DNA from: Scleromitrula shiraiana
Lineage: Eukaryota > Ascomycota > Leotiomycetes > Helotiales > Sclerotiniaceae
Assembly (NCBI GenBank): GCA_028455995.1
Contig: JABELC010000004.1
Span: forward strand, 682,001 to 746,000
Direction: 5' to 3'
Length of the DNA stretch: 64,000 nt
The notes beneath the pieces were generated by a model. The model was not told the DNA's origin and did no database searches. It was given only the letters and a program-made list of their open reading frames with translations. This document shows, piece by piece, positions 11,001 to 24,789 of this stretch (position 1 is the stretch's first letter; the number at the start of each line of letters is the position of its first letter). Position numbers and translations under genes: made by a program.

Positions 11001-14000
11001 CCGAACAGGATCTTGAATTTTGTTCCATAGTGATGTTGCAAGAGCTAAGCCTTGAATGAACATCACAAATCGAGAGTTTCGCGCGGACCATAACACATCT
11101 ACGTTCCCCAAAAAGGTATTACCCATCTCAATTGCCGCTGCATAATGGCCATAAAGAAACAGTGGTGCGATTTCAAATCCTTCATAAAGCATAATCGATC
11201 GATCACTATTTGCATTGGCCATAGAGTTCTTCAGCCAATATTTATATAGCAAGGAGTTATGCGTTTCATCATCGAGAATCTCAGTGGCTGTCTCGATCCT
11301 TGTTTTCCCTTGCAGTGCCCTAGAGACCTGTTGAAGTGCAATTAACATAGTTCCACCTCTAGTATCCAACTGCCAGTTGGGAACTTCCTCGCACCCATAA
11401 GCGCAGAACGATTCGAGGTCAGCCAAATTTTCAGAGGCAAAGAATTTCAGCGTAGCAACAAAGCCAAAATTTAGAATTGTTGACAATCTGTCTCCAGCTT
11501 GTATAGTGTACTCCAACGCACCCTCCAATTGAGCCACCGACTTTCGAAGTGGCATTTGAATGTGTCCAACAAACAGTGAATAAATAGTACCACCCCTACC
11601 CATTGTATAACTATCCCGCCACCTGTCCATCAACGCAAGGGAAATATTGCCCATATCGTTACCAAACGTGATCATGGTGAACCTTGTAATCGCAATGGCA
11701 GCTAAATGAAGAAACCCCATTCCAGCTTGAGGAAAACTGCCTCTATTTAAATGGGTTTGTACCATAACTAGAGTAATTTGATAGAACGTTAAAGTATCAG
11801 ACCAGAAAGCAGCACTAATGGTCTCAACTAATACTGCACCCACGGCAGCAAGGTTGGAATCTTTCGTCGCAGGTTTTTCAATCACCGAATTTACATCGAG
11901 AGATTGAATTTTCATGGAGAGTCGTTCGAATTCTGCGTCGCACTTCTCGAAACTGGGGTTATCATCGACTTCAATATCTAAAGCCTTGAGACATTTTATT
12001 AATGCTTTAAAAGCACTTGAAGAATCACCTTCCTGCGAATAAGCTCGACTTTGAAGGACCCAGGCAGGAGACATGTCAACCGGAGTCTTGGCATGAGTGA
12101 AGATAGTCTCAAGTAGGCGTTTTGTTTCTTGATATTGCCCCATGTATAGATAACATTCGGCAGCTCGGGTATATAGTTGGAGAGTTTCGTCATAATAGCA
12201 ATCTACGGCATCATCCCTCCAAGGATCTTCTTGCAGTAGTTGAAAGCATACTGCATAAAATTTTGCAGCAGTTGGTCTAGCACCACTCTCAGCCGCAGCT
12301 TGGGCACGGTCGAATAACAGTTTCCTGAAAGAATATCTATGAACAACACGCTGAATGATGATATCCATAGATTCGCATATATGTGATGCGGTATTGTCTC
12401 GAGCCCGCTCGTCGGAATTATAGTATTTCATCAGTGTTTGTGCAATCATGAATTGCATCTTCGGGCCATCGCATTCTCTTAATGCGGATGCAGCCTGTAT
12501 ATATCTATCATGGGCAAAACGGAAGCGGTCGTCATCCTGCGTAGCAACGATAATATAAGCCTGAATCGCAGCTTGTAATCCTCCGACAGCATCCTGTTGA
12601 GTTTGTGACAATGTATATGGCCTGTCCTCGGAATAGTCATGAGTTTGGTCATCATAATCAAATTCTCCACTCATAAGTCTTTGTATAAGTTCGAATGAAA
12701 ACGTTGTTCCAATTAGGGAAGCCCAGGCTAGTATAGTTCTAGACGCGGGAGCTAATTCATTCAACCGGTTTGTGACAAACTCGGTATTCAGTACATCGTT
12801 ATAGCTTTTAGTTTCGAACTGTTTGAATATCTTGTCGATATCATAATTCCAGACATTCGCTTTGTAGTCATACCATATGCACTGCTTTCTATGACAACTA
12901 TCAAGCATCTCTCGAATATAGAATGGATTACCTGCGGTTTTAGATTGAATGACTGCTGATAAGGGAATAATATCGGGTATTGGGCGGCAAAGAGTTGTTG
13001 AAATATATTCCAAAATATCGTCTTCGGTTAAAGGTTTGAGTACGATTCGAGTAATTCCGATGCCGCCAGTCTTGACGTATTCTATATGACATCAGCAAAT
13101 TAAACATTGACGGAATGTTGGGAGTGCAAACTGATACCCTCTGTGCCAGGAGGTTCTAGTATTCCTTTGACCCTCTCTGATATAGTTTCATCGGGACGGA
13201 ACGTGACAATTATAACCATTTTCATCCTAGCCGATATAACTTGCGTTATCAGATCCAAAGACTCGTCATCTGCAAATTGCAAATCATCTAGAAGGGCGGA
13301 AAGTTAGTATACCTCCTATGTTCCAGCAGTGTGAGGTATAAATCGAGAAGCTATATGTACTCACCCAAACAAAAACATATAAATTTATGCTGTGTAAAAA
13401 CTCTCAGAACATCTAGAAAAGTATTCATTAATCTAACGGATCTAGTGGAGGATCCGGCTTGGAGAAAGTCCTGGGAACTTTGAGCTCCCAGAGAAAGATT
13501 GTAAGAGCTCGATGGTGAGGAATCGCGCCGGCGTTCTGCCCTAATACTTCTATTATAGCCTTGGGATAGCTGCCCCTGAGTGTGTTTGCCAGAGGACATT
13601 GGCCCGAGTAGGAATTCAGGTAAACCCAAGACTTTGTGTAGCAACGGCCAAGCTGGTTTGACATATTGCTTTAAGCCTTGATGGAATGAAGTATCGGTAT
13701 TACTTTCAGAGAAGACCTGTTTAAACAAGCTTGATAGCAATTTTAGTACTGGCCCAAATGGTGTTTTCTTCGCTTGGTCGAACTTCGAGCCTGTTCAAAT
13801 TAGCATTTATTACTCCAAGAAGAAAATTGTGACCCACTTGCAAAATACCCCCTTCTTCTTGCTTCAATATGCACTGATTGAACAAGACAGCTCTTCCCTA
13901 GGCCTGCAGCACCCGCTATACTCACAACTTCGCATCTTCCTTTCCTGCGAAATTTGGTAGTGTTACGATGATTCGTCAAGCTTCCTACACCATCAGAGCT

Positions 14001-15846
14001 CGATTTAGGCGCACCCTCCCCATTCATATTATCGACATAGATTCTCGAGTCATGGGACATCATATTGGAACTGTTGGATACGTTCTCCCACGGCTTTACG
14101 TTGAGGTATGATGGCTTGGAGCTGGAACTTTGACTTTCCATTGAACTATGCTGGGAGTTCCCACCAGACCGTAATTGAATCGAGCTACTGCGGTGGGTCT
14201 GCTGATCGGGCATAATGGGTGTACTATTACCGATTGAATCGTTTCTCCCTTCTGCAGAAGTCGTATTGTCCTCGCTAGAAAAGTCTCCGGCGAGCATTGC
14301 AGCTTCAAACATTTCAAGGCGGCTGTCGGAAAGGCTAGATCCTGATGACAAACTCGATATATCCTGCTTCTGTGCCATCAAATGTCGTCTGGAAACTTTG
14401 TCGATAATCTTGACCACCTCATCATGCTCCTGCGATCTCCCAATCATGATCGATGGAAGGATAAAATAGGATGAGATATCTTTGGTAGCGATGCGCCAGT
14501 GTTTCAAAGTAGCAGAGTCGCCAGCACCGAGAAGTCTTCGGACTTCTACAAGATCATATCTCAACCCACTAGCACTATGATAACGTTCCTCGGTATTCTT
14601 GGCCGTCATTTTTTGAACGATTTTACCAATAACATCGGGAATATCCATTCTCACACTTGATACTGATGGCAACCTTCGTCCGAGTACACTTTGAATGATA
14701 TCCATAGGAGTTTCTCCCTCGAAAGCAGGTTGTTGTGTGAGCATTGTCCAGAATAATATTCCAAGAGAATAGATATCTGTTCGACTGTCGGGTTCAGCAG
14801 GCATACGGCCAGTCTGTTCTGGCGACATATAGCACAATTTGGTCTTCGCACCTAACTCTTTCGTTAATGAAGACCAGCCCGTGCTCGTGAGGCCATGCTC
14901 AAAAGTTCGTAGACCTGAACCAAAGTTGATCAACTTCACTTTGCCACTATCCGAATTCATATGGAAAGCATCACCCCTAATCTCACCATGTACAATCCTC
15001 TGACCATGATGAAGGATTTCCAAACATTCCGTCGCTCCCACTGCGAAATCCAAGAAAGTTTGTAACGGCAGCACTTCGCCCGGCATAAACGATTCGTCCC
15101 TAAAAGCTTCATATTTGTCCCCGACTTTCCTACCCTTATAAAAAGCCAAACCATAATCAATAACGCGGGGTAAGTAATTAGGACCAGGGTCATCAAAAAT
15201 GCAAACAACCAAAGGACCCTTATCACCCTGTAGAATCGGTAGCCGCACCAAGTTTACCGGCTTAATGATATGATTTCCATCCGGATCCACCGACCGTATA
15301 ACATTTTGACATATATGGAACGCCCTCTCTTCTCTTAAAGTGTGGGAAGAAATGCGCGCAATGACTCTCATCCCAACACCCGCGCCAGTACCACCCTGCT
15401 CCGAAGCATCATCATGCGATATTCCCGAATCACTCCCCTCATATTCGCTGCTATCGACTATCCTGCTTTGACTTGTACTTCGGGTTCCCGGTCTCGAGGA
15501 GGAGTTTCGTTCCGACTGTGTCGACGTACTAGCAATAGATATTGCTGTTTTCTTCGTTCCATAAACCTGCCTATAATAAACATTTCTATCAGCTTCCGTG
15601 GCCACACCATTTCCTGCTTAAGATACCCTCTTTCCTCCCTCTTATTCTTCTTCTACCACATTCGCATGCATCCCTTATATCGTAAACGTACCAGTTATCA
15701 TAACTTGAATGAACGGGCTCCTTAGATTCATCCCAGGTATATCCAGCTATTTGAGAGAGACGTTCGAAAATTCTTGGCGGCGGATCCAAATTACCATCAA
15801 AATTCAATTCAATAATTTCATCCCCCGCAGGGACGGTTCCGTCCAT
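8028..15846 (-). CDS. Hybrid histidine kinase, group X type: pseudokinase + AAA-like ATPase + GAF + HisKA/HATPase + receiver
   Basis: Six exons, read right to left: 15846-15657 (first donor uncertain), 15613-13838, 13790-13365, 13287-13138, 13081-8484 and 8426-8028, giving about 2512 residues. Domain order: Ser/Thr-kinase-like region (about 150-430), P-loop GAAGLGKS (about 635) with Walker B-like FICFCLDD (about 797), a long helical, TPR-like middle, GAF (about 1750-1935), phospho-acceptor ANVSHELRTPLNGV (His near 1984), ATP-binding boxes NSLKFTEN, DTGIGIP and GGSGLGLSI, and a receiver with ILMDVQMPVLDG (Asp near 2308) and KPV. This layout is that of fungal group X hybrid kinases (Candida Chk1, S. 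pombe Mak2/Mak3), which signal through a phosphotransfer protein in stress and cell-wall responses. In the kinase-like domain HRD is HGE and DFG is NFG, so it is probably a pseudokinase. The last 130 residues are a Ser/Pro/Asn-rich tail. Confidence 0.92.
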
Positions 15847-18423
15847 AATTGTATAACTTTTCCTCCTCCTCCTCTCCTAAGTCATAGTCATCTCCTTCAC
15901 ACTCTTTTCTATATTGTTCATCTGCAAATGCAATGCGATAAGAAGACCTTTCCTCTCTGGGCTGGGAAGGGAGGGGGCGAAAGTATATAACAAGGGTGGA
16001 TATAGATAGGGCTTTGATTGACAGTCGTTCGAAATCCGATTCTTCGAATTTTTGATTTCGATTTCATAATAGGATTGATTATATGATATCTGTGATTTTG
16101 GATTTCGGAACTAATAAATCTCTAGAATATACGAAGTAATAATCCATGGATAGTAGTAGTGTATATACAATAGGTTGTGGTGTATTTAGTTTACAGTATA
16201 GGGCAGGTCAGGTCAGGTTTTCCAATGGCGATCATATCCTATTCTATTCCTGCATATACTTGAATTGATGTCATGACAATTTACAGGGATAGAACCGAAG
16301 GAAAAAAAAATATTATCAATCAAAATCCCGCCATATATAATATTTATAGTGTACGGAACGTAAGATCGTACTACGGCGTACAATCAACCCCGCGAACGGG
16401 CGTACACGATTATTTTTCATGAAACCAATTTTCTTAAGTTGGTAGAACTAACACGAGAACGGTGCGTTTTTAATGTGATGTTGTCTGAATCGTATATTGT
16501 TTATATTGAATCCGAATTTGGAAATATTGAAGATATTCAATTTGATTTTATATGTTCGGATGCGGAAAGTTTCCAAGTTTTTTCCAATTCAGACACATAT
16601 AAATTTGACCTGAGGGACTGAGAGGCTGGGACATGGATATATATATATATATAAATTCCTCCGTCTTCAATATAAGAATCAGATGATATTCTTCTAAAAC
16701 GTTTAAATTCATCTAGATCATTCAAAGTCATCCAATTCATGAACATATAATTATCATGCTTTCATATATATATATCTACGAATTTATTATTTGGTTCCCT
16801 GGCTTCGAACAAGACTTCAGGTCCAACCTCTTGAATCCATAACTGTCTATTCTACTGTTTACCTATATTATCCATAAATTCCAAAGCAACAATTACCATC
16901 AGAAGAGAATCACCATGTTACGAGCTTCGGGTTCAAAAACGTACAGTAAATATCGAGTACTTCCACAAATGCGTTCATCCATATATATTTACAGAATACA
17001 CACGTCTACATACTCGGATGTCTACCCTCCCCTCTCCAAGTCAATTCCATCTAATCACTTACAATTAATAAATTTTCCTTTCCATTCCCTTTTCGCCTAT
17101 CCATTTATACCTACATCCACCTCTACCTGTACCTGTATCTCTATCTCTATCTCCCTTTCAACAAAAAACATCTATTTATATCCACATAACCATTCACTAC
17201 CTAAGCAACCAGCCTGCCAGCCAAACATTCATCAATAGCTATCAATCCACCAGTCAACATTAACACACACACACACATACACACACATATATATATATAT
17301 ATATCTCCCACAACCAAACCAAACTCTTCAAAATCTTCAACCTTCAACCTTCAATCTCAGCTTCAAATCCCAACCGCACCCCCTAAACAAACACTAGCGA
17401 ACCGAACCGGAGGTATCTCCGATATCAACTTCCTAGCGTACGTACCAAAACGCGACACATCAATTAGCCTACTCGAGTATGAACCTCTTAATAATTGAAC
17501 TGTGAAGATCGTGAAGATCTAAAGAAACAAAACCGAAAGGGAGGTAGGTTTATATACAGCGCAAACCTAGACTAGTACCACGTGTTGTAAATAAACTACC
17601 TTCGGAGGTACAGACATGTGGTAGATTTGTACTCTAGAAATATCATTTCATATCTCATAATAGAATGACGTAGTATAACGGCAACATAGGATGCCGGAAA
17701 ATTACATTTACATATACAGATAGAAATAAAATAAAATGGTATAGAACAAAACATCAAACCCTCACATAACCCACCCCCTCTTCCTTCTCAAGAAACTATA
17801 TCCAAACCTACCAACTACTCATACCAATCAATCAATCAATCAACAAGAAATCAGATCCCTATCATCCATGAATCCTCAAACAGACAAGAACATTATAACA
17901 AGATAGATATGATCTCCCATCCCCAACACACCCAGACAAACCCGAATACTGGTACATAAACATCAAGCCCTACTAAAAGACGATCTAAAAGACGATCTAA
18001 AAGGAAACTCATACATACAAATAAAAAGCATATAAACCCGAATCATCTTCGAGCTGAAACGTACCAGAAAAGAGATGAAAGAGAGAAGGGAGGAAAGGAA
18101 AGAAAAGCGACGAGATTTAAGAATCTATAACCACCAATTATCATGATATTATCATTACCATCATAATCAACAGATAACATCTCCAAGTATAATAAATTAG
18201 GGTGTCAGAAGATATCGTGTCATGTCATGTCGTGTCGTATCATAAGTAAGATGAAGGAAGGCGAGTGAAGCGAGAGAGGAAAAAAGGGGAAAAGAAAAAC
18301 AGAAGCATCTTGACTCAAAGAAAGGAAATGAAAGGAGGAAATATTATAATAAACTTCAACAGCGAGAGAGATAAATAGATACTATTTATGACCCGCTCGG
18401 TATAAAAAGCAAATCGATGGCTG

Positions 18424-18482
<59 letters not shown>
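18424..18482. repeat. GATA tetranucleotide microsatellite
   Basis: About 14-15 perfect tandem GATA units. Shorter arrays of the same unit recur near 22831-22860 and 23388-23400. Confidence 0.95.
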
Positions 18483-18638
18483 TTACACTGTACATAATAA
18501 AACACTATACTATGATATGTATAATGAAAGAACAAATACGAATCCTCCATCTTTTATCTTTCATCCTTCATTCTCCATACAATTAACATGACCGTCCAGA
18601 CCCCTCAAGAAATCTACTTGACAGATAATATACCTACC

Positions 18639-18703
18639 ACTTCACTTCACTTTACTTCACTTCACTTCACTTTACTTCACTTCACTTCACTTCACTTCAC
18701 TTC
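18639..18703. repeat. TTCAC pentanucleotide minisatellite
   Basis: Tandem CTTCA units with two TTTAC variants placed 25 bases apart, which suggests a higher-order unit was duplicated. Confidence 0.9.
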
Positions 18704-18803
18704 GGCACATCCATATTGAATGAAAATGCCCATACCCATTCTTGCAATCTTATGTGATAGATACATCTTATGTGATTTAAATGTCTTTTTATTCCATTGA
18801 TTG

Positions 18804-18880
18804 ATATGATATGCTATGATATGCTATGATATGCTATGATATGCTGTGATATGCTATGATATGCTATGAGATGCTATCAT
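18804..18880. repeat. 10-bp tandem repeat, ATGCTATGAT
   Basis: About seven to eight units of ATGCTATGAT with single-base variants (CTGTGAT, CTATGAG) towards the right end. Confidence 0.9.
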
Positions 18881-18985
18881 CTAATCTCCCTACTGTGTAT
18901 ATATAATGTCAAATCATATGGTTGGTATCAGACTATCTGCCTATCTGCCATATCAATCCATATCTATCTATTCACCATCCACTAA

Positions 18986-18989
18986 CCCA

Positions 18990-19020
<31 letters not shown>
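18986..19020. repeat. ATAC tetranucleotide microsatellite
   Basis: Eight or so ATAC units, followed by looser CCAT repeats to about 19070 and again at 19290-19315. Confidence 0.85.
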
Positions 19021-19022
<2 letters not shown>

Positions 19023-19526
19023 CTCCCATCCAATCCCATATATCCATTTATCCATCCATCCCCTCCCATCCCCTCGTATGAAGCAAGTAAACAAGCCACT
19101 GAGCAAGACAACCCATATATCATTCCTCCATCCCATCCATGCATCCACTCGCTCGAAAATAAAAATCTCAAAAGCACAAATGCATCGCACTAATAATATG
19201 CACAGCCAGCCAGCCAGCCAGCCAAAATATGTAACTTTGAAAAACCACCCCTCTCTCTGCTTTCACATCCCAGTTCGGTTTAAAAATTCACCCATCCATC
19301 CATCCATCCATCAATCAATCCAACTCCAACCCTGTCAATAACACCACACCACGCCTCCAGATCTTATCGAGAACGGCACCCAGATTACAATGAAATTTCT
19401 TTAACATTTAAATATCTAATTTTCTCCAAACACAACAAATTTCCCTTTACCGAAGCGAGAAATTTTGGAATTTTTTAAGTTGCTCTAACATGGACAGACA
19501 CCTCCCGAACGTATTCATGTTCGTTC

Positions 19527-20997
19527 CTATGTACTCCCCACCGCATTCTTAGCCGCATTCAAATACTCGCTCGCATTAACCCTCACATCATACGAAGGAG
19601 CAAAGCCACCCAGCAGGGTAAAAATGACCGTAATGATGCTAGCGAGAACGATAAGTTTCCTCAAGATAGGACGACGAGATCCGAAATCTGCCCATTGACG
19701 ACCACCTTCCGACATATAGCTCTTGATTTTTTCCGCACCGAGCTTAAACCAGAGCATGCCGCCGAGTGCGATGGCGTATCCGAAACATTGGAGAGGGGTG
19801 ATGAAGGTTCCCCAGATGATGACGGAGAGGCAGACAAGGAGGATATCCTTCAGGACACCGCAGAGAGTGAAGATGAGGACGGAGGTTTTGCCGATCTAGA
19901 AATTGTATACATTAGCTTTGATTTACAGTTTGAGAAGAGTTCTACTTACCAAGAAGACAACGGAAACATTCAACATGAAAGCGCACATGGCGTTTGCAAG
20001 AAGAGTCCAGAAACCAACATTGTAGAAATCGCCCAAAGTCATGGTAGGGATTTCCCAGAAAAGCGCAACCACAAAGTTCATGATAGCACAAACTGGGGCG
20101 AAATAGTATAGAGATACCAAAGGATCCATCTTGAACTCAGCAGAGCTGAGAAGTCTTTGAACCATAACAATACGAATAGCCTCGAAGATGATACCACCGA
20201 TTTGGAACAAAACACCAATGACAACGAAATCGATTTCTCCGATAGATGCGATGATGACACCAATGACAATGAATGAGACATTGAACAAAGTCTTCATATT
20301 TGGTTCAGCAACTCCGAGAACCCAGCTGGTGAGTAACACAGCAACTGGAGTGGTAGCCTATAATTTTATCGTCAATCGCTGTATAATCAATTCTCCTGAT
20401 TTCCAACATACCTTGAGCATTTGAATGAAGGAAACGCTGAGATATAGATATGTCAAGTTTCCGCAGATCAAACTCAAACTGAAGAAAATTCCAATTGGTA
20501 CAATAGCTCTCAAGTATACACGTCCCGTCATCTTAACCGTCTTTCGTCCATCGAGAAGTTTCGTCGTTCGTGCCAAAATTTGTGTCATCAAACTTGCAAA
20601 TGCCAAATGCCATGATGTTAAGAAAATGGGGAAATCTGCAATAGAAATAGACCGTTAGTTTTCTGTATTTAATATGTTTGGGTATTGCAATTGGGGAAGA
20701 TTGATGAGGGGAGAGATAGAGAGAAACGTACGGAATCCAACTGTTGACAGGATCCATTTGTTGAATAGAATAACACTGGAACTGAAGAAGATCCAGGTAC
20801 TTTGAGAAGGAGTCAGTAAATAGCTTCTTTTAGAGGAATTGACAATGGTAGAATTCAACTAACGCTACATAGAATACTGGATGCAGAGCAGCCTTTGGTG
20901 GTTCCGATTTCTCTACAGCGGGGTTGACAGTAGGTAGAACAGGAGCATCATTAGATCTCGAGATCTCCCCTGAAATTCTAACCTTCTCTTCAGCCAT
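19527..20997 (-). CDS. TPT/DUF250 family transporter, putative UDP-galactofuranose (nucleotide-sugar) transporter
   Basis: Five exons, right to left: 20997-20864, 20799-20732, 20635-20412, 20357-19950 and 19895-19527; the frames close to 400 residues. About ten hydrophobic segments are visible, with family motifs SSSVILFNKWILSTVGF, CGNLTYLYLSVSFIQMLK, ATTPVAVLL and the C-terminal GKTSVLIFTLCGVLKDILLV then TPLQCFGY. These are typical of the triose-phosphate/nucleotide-sugar transporter superfamily in fungal Golgi membranes. The neighbour transcribed away from it (24790) encodes UDP-galactopyranose mutase. In Aspergillus fumigatus glfA (mutase) and glfB (UDP-Galf transporter) are neighbours, so the same role is likely here. 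The family is certain; the substrate is inferred from context only. N-terminal 38 residues are hydrophilic and cytosolic. Confidence 0.85.
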
Positions 20998-22829
20998 TTT
21001 TGCGAAAGATTTTCTGGTTGATATGAAGAGATTAATTAATCTTCAATCGGCTCTCTTGAATAGAAGGGTTTTTTCAAGATGTTGACTTTTAAAAAGTATT
21101 TTATAGTCGCAATCTAAAAACGGTACAATTGGACGGTACGCGTTTGGATATGCCAAGCACTAGATAACGATCGGAAAGGAATGACTATGTAAGATGGTAG
21201 AAAAGTTTAAAATAAATAAATAAATAAATAAAATCGAATTGATAGATAGAATAAGTCTTAAGGAAGGACTTTCTATAAGGAATCAAATTGAGGTTTTTGA
21301 TACAAAAGATAGAGAGAAAGAGAAGAACAAGGAGGAAAAGAAGAGAGAGAAGAGATTGGAAGATAGTGAAGAAGGAGAAGATGAAGAAGATGGAGAAGAG
21401 GAATAATAAGAAGGGGACGACTCTTTTTGGATTAATTATTCTCCTTCCGGTCTCGAACCTCAAGGTTATTTTTCTTCTCTAATCTATACTGGTATGGATG
21501 GCACAACTCCAGTTTGGTATGAAAGATATTGATTGTACCGGTATTAATTATTGTAAAGGTGTACTTGTACTGTACATAAGGAGTAATAACTTCGTAAGTT
21601 TACAGATGTGGATTTATTTTGGGTCTTGACAGGGCTATAGAGGTAAGTTACTTATTAAATTGTCCACATACTCCGCGGTACAGATAATCCATACCAGTTG
21701 ATCATTTATTAATGGAATTTGAATACAATGATACAAGTGTCGGCCTCTCTTTTGAGAAAAGATCTGATTGAAAGGTCAGATTCACTGCGTAGATTACTTT
21801 CAAGATATAGATAAATCATTGAGAAAGAAATCTTGAAATGAAACCTTTATGTGAGGAAGAAGAAGAGGAAGAAGAGGACGAGGAAGAGGAAGAGTTAGAG
21901 AAATGAACGATAATATATACTAATAAGGATATTCTACATATTCAAATTAGTATCCATATCCATATCCATATCTATAGAACTCACTCCTCAACCATTATTA
22001 GTATCACAACATCAGAATCATCTCCATACTCCAACTTAACATAGAACCATAACAGCCTTAAAAACTTAATAAAGTATCTATCTCTACTCATGCATGCCCA
22101 CCTCCTATCAAACAGCCGCCTAACGCGCAATCAGATGGACTGCTAACCTCCCCCCTTTCCCTTTTACAAAAAATCATACCAATACGCTACGCTACGGTAC
22201 AATACGGTACAGGGTTGTAAAAAACCACTCTACCCCCCTTAAACATTCTACACATACAACCTCCAGGGCTATGTATGTATATCTATCTACCGGTATATTT
22301 AACCATTTAACCAACTCTCTATAGTTGTAGTTCCAAAGAAAAGATCGCCAAAAAAAAAGGAAATACATTATCATATAACGCGACGAAATATTAGCGATCA
22401 AGTTTTATGTTGAAAATAATTAAAGATTTTGGTACATTCAGTATATAGTATAATATAATATAGTATAGTAATTACAGCCCTCCGACCATCCAGACGACGA
22501 AATAAAAATAAAATAATAAATTTCTCAGCCTCGTCATTCGGAAAGGGTCGTGGATGATTTGGTTGATCCATGGATGCTCGAATAGGTGCTGATGAATCAA
22601 GCTTTTCTGTACATATACATAGAGGCAGGGTTTAAATCTTTGAGCGCCACCTCCTGAATATCTTTGTGATTTTTACTTTTCTTCTTCTTCTTCTTCTTCT
22701 TCTTCTTCTTCTTCTTCTTCTTCTTCTACTTCTACTTCTTCTACTTCTTCGTTGATTTCTACCATCCATACCATAGTGCTAGTGCTAGTGCTAGTGTTAC
22801 CCCTTATTCGTGAAATTTATATGTATGCT

Positions 22830-22863
<34 letters not shown>

Positions 22864-24789
22864 TTGCATCATATCATTAAATTCCTCATCTAGATCTAGC
22901 TACAAGACACGACACTCAGACAGACATTTTAAAATTGATAGATATCCAAGCCCTGGAGATCCCAACTTCACTTGATTAACCCGCTCGAGAGATTACCCAG
23001 GTAATCCCGCTCGTCCTGGTGGTCCCCCGTTGTATAAATAAATGATTATGATATGCTAATACCGTAATGTCATGTATGTTATGTTATGTTATGTTATGTT
23101 ATGATGATCCGTTTCATGAGGTTTTCCTCTCAATATTAATAGGGTGGAAATTTGTGGGATTTTCTCGGGTGCTTATTTGGAGCTGTGAAAGTGGGGATTT
23201 CCAAGGTCTATCTTCATCAGAGAGTGAGATGAGACGTTGAATTCTAATCTATTTAAAAATCGGCTTGATACGTTGGTGAATCTGGGATATATATGCTTTA
23301 TTTCAGATCGGATGGATGTAGAGGATCTATTTGACTTTTGGGGGTTTTATACATAGTATATTTTCTGATTGGTTGATTGATTGATTGATAGATAGATAGA
23401 TGATCCATTATCATCTAGCTATCGTATCCATGTGGGAATGGATAAATTCATGTTTGAATCGAAGCAAAGCACGATAGCTGAGAGAAGCCGAGACTCGGAG
23501 TCGTCTTTGAAAGATGATACTGACTTGAGTTCACGAGAGAGTACAAACGAAAATCTTCTTACAATAGATATCCAATAAGACGGGAGGGAACTTTGCATTC
23601 ATTTTCCTTGAAAGGGTACTTGCATCAATGGGTGAAGTGTAACTGTACAACCAAATTACTTCAGCTCTTTTGGTGTCGATCATGGGAGATAACTGGTGGG
23701 TGGGTGATAAGCGGTCAAGTACTTATGTATGTATGTATTCATGTTTCCAGGGAATATGTAGTATATATGTAGGGAAGCTTAATACTGCATACTATATCCC
23801 ATGTATATCGAACACTCAACTTGAAGATATATACTACCTAGATATGTATTTACATAGGACGGAGCTACCAAGTACGAATATTGAATATGTACAAAGGCAT
23901 TATACATTTCTTTTGTGGAAAGTCACAAGTCATAGGAAGAAAAGGTCTAGAAATAGTAGAAAATCGAGATAGATGAATGATTTGTACTTGGCTAGAGTTT
24001 CTATACTTTCAATGTTCACTTTGATATTGATGAAAATGAAGTTTTATATTTCTTTTTATATAAGATAAATATTAATATACTTATTAATATACTTACGATG
24101 ATATTCAGTCTCAACTTCATGGATATATAATAATAATTCTAATAATAATTCCATCATCATTCAATCAATGTTCATATCATCCACCACGAGTGACACTCTT
24201 ATCCCATAATTTTCAAAACCCCAACTTCAATTTAGACACTAATCTTCTAATGTATTAGTTTCCTTCTTTCCCTTCTTTCCCTTATTTTACTCTTTTCCTT
24301 ACCGGCTCGCCGCCTCATCTATGCAAATCTGCGGTAACAAATCAAATTCCTAGAAAATCCATGTAATATTGTACTACACACTACACAGTCCTTATATGGT
24401 AGTATACCCATGTCAAAAAATTAAATAAATAAATTAAATAAATTGAATAATATATTAATAAATTAAATAGAACTTGAAATATATAATTTTAATCCTTGTC
24501 TAGAAACGGTACCGTACGAAATACGTGCGTGTGCCAATTTACCTTGACCCTCATTTCGACCACTTATTTTTCTATATACACTCTAGATTGTTGTCAAACT
24601 CACCTTGCTGGCAGAAAGGTATAGATATACATACATACATATACATACATCTAGCCACCTTTCATTACCTAGAGGTCATTGATATTCATTCTATTTCTAT
24701 TTTACATCTTAAATCACTTTCATTCCTCCCATTGATCCTTCATTTTTTGTTCCTATCTCAATCTTTATAGAAATAAAATAGTCTTCAAA
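20998..24789. other. Long divergent intergenic region between transporter and UGM genes
   Basis: 3.8 kb shared upstream region of the transporter (-) and the mutase (+). No conserved frame. It contains a purine-rich tract (21300-21420), GAA/GAG-rich DNA (21850-21900), CTT and TAGA arrays, ATGTT repeats (23072-23103) and AT-rich DNA near 24000-24500. Both promoters must lie here; no specific site is recognised. Confidence 0.6.
22676..22751. repeat. CTT trinucleotide microsatellite
   Basis: About 17 CTT units to 22727, continuing as CTTCTA-type variants to about 22751. Confidence 0.9.

Larger units (their letters stand above)
15847..19526. other. Long intergenic region rich in microsatellites
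   Basis: 3.7 kb between the 5' end of the histidine kinase gene and the 3' end of the transporter gene. No frame resembles a protein; the longer frames here are translations of simple repeats. Contents include AT and CA runs (about 17262-17305), and GATA, TTCAC, ATGCTATGAT and ATAC arrays listed separately. A leader or promoter for the kinase probably occupies the left part. Confidence 0.6.

Noticed and set aside
18424..19020. Possible CRISPR-like or structured array
   Set aside because: Units are 4-10 bp without spacers; these are simple tandem repeats in a eukaryotic genome.
21185..21482. Hydrophobic minus-strand frame and basic plus-strand frame
   Set aside because: Both derive from one purine/pyrimidine-asymmetric tract in the transporter upstream region.
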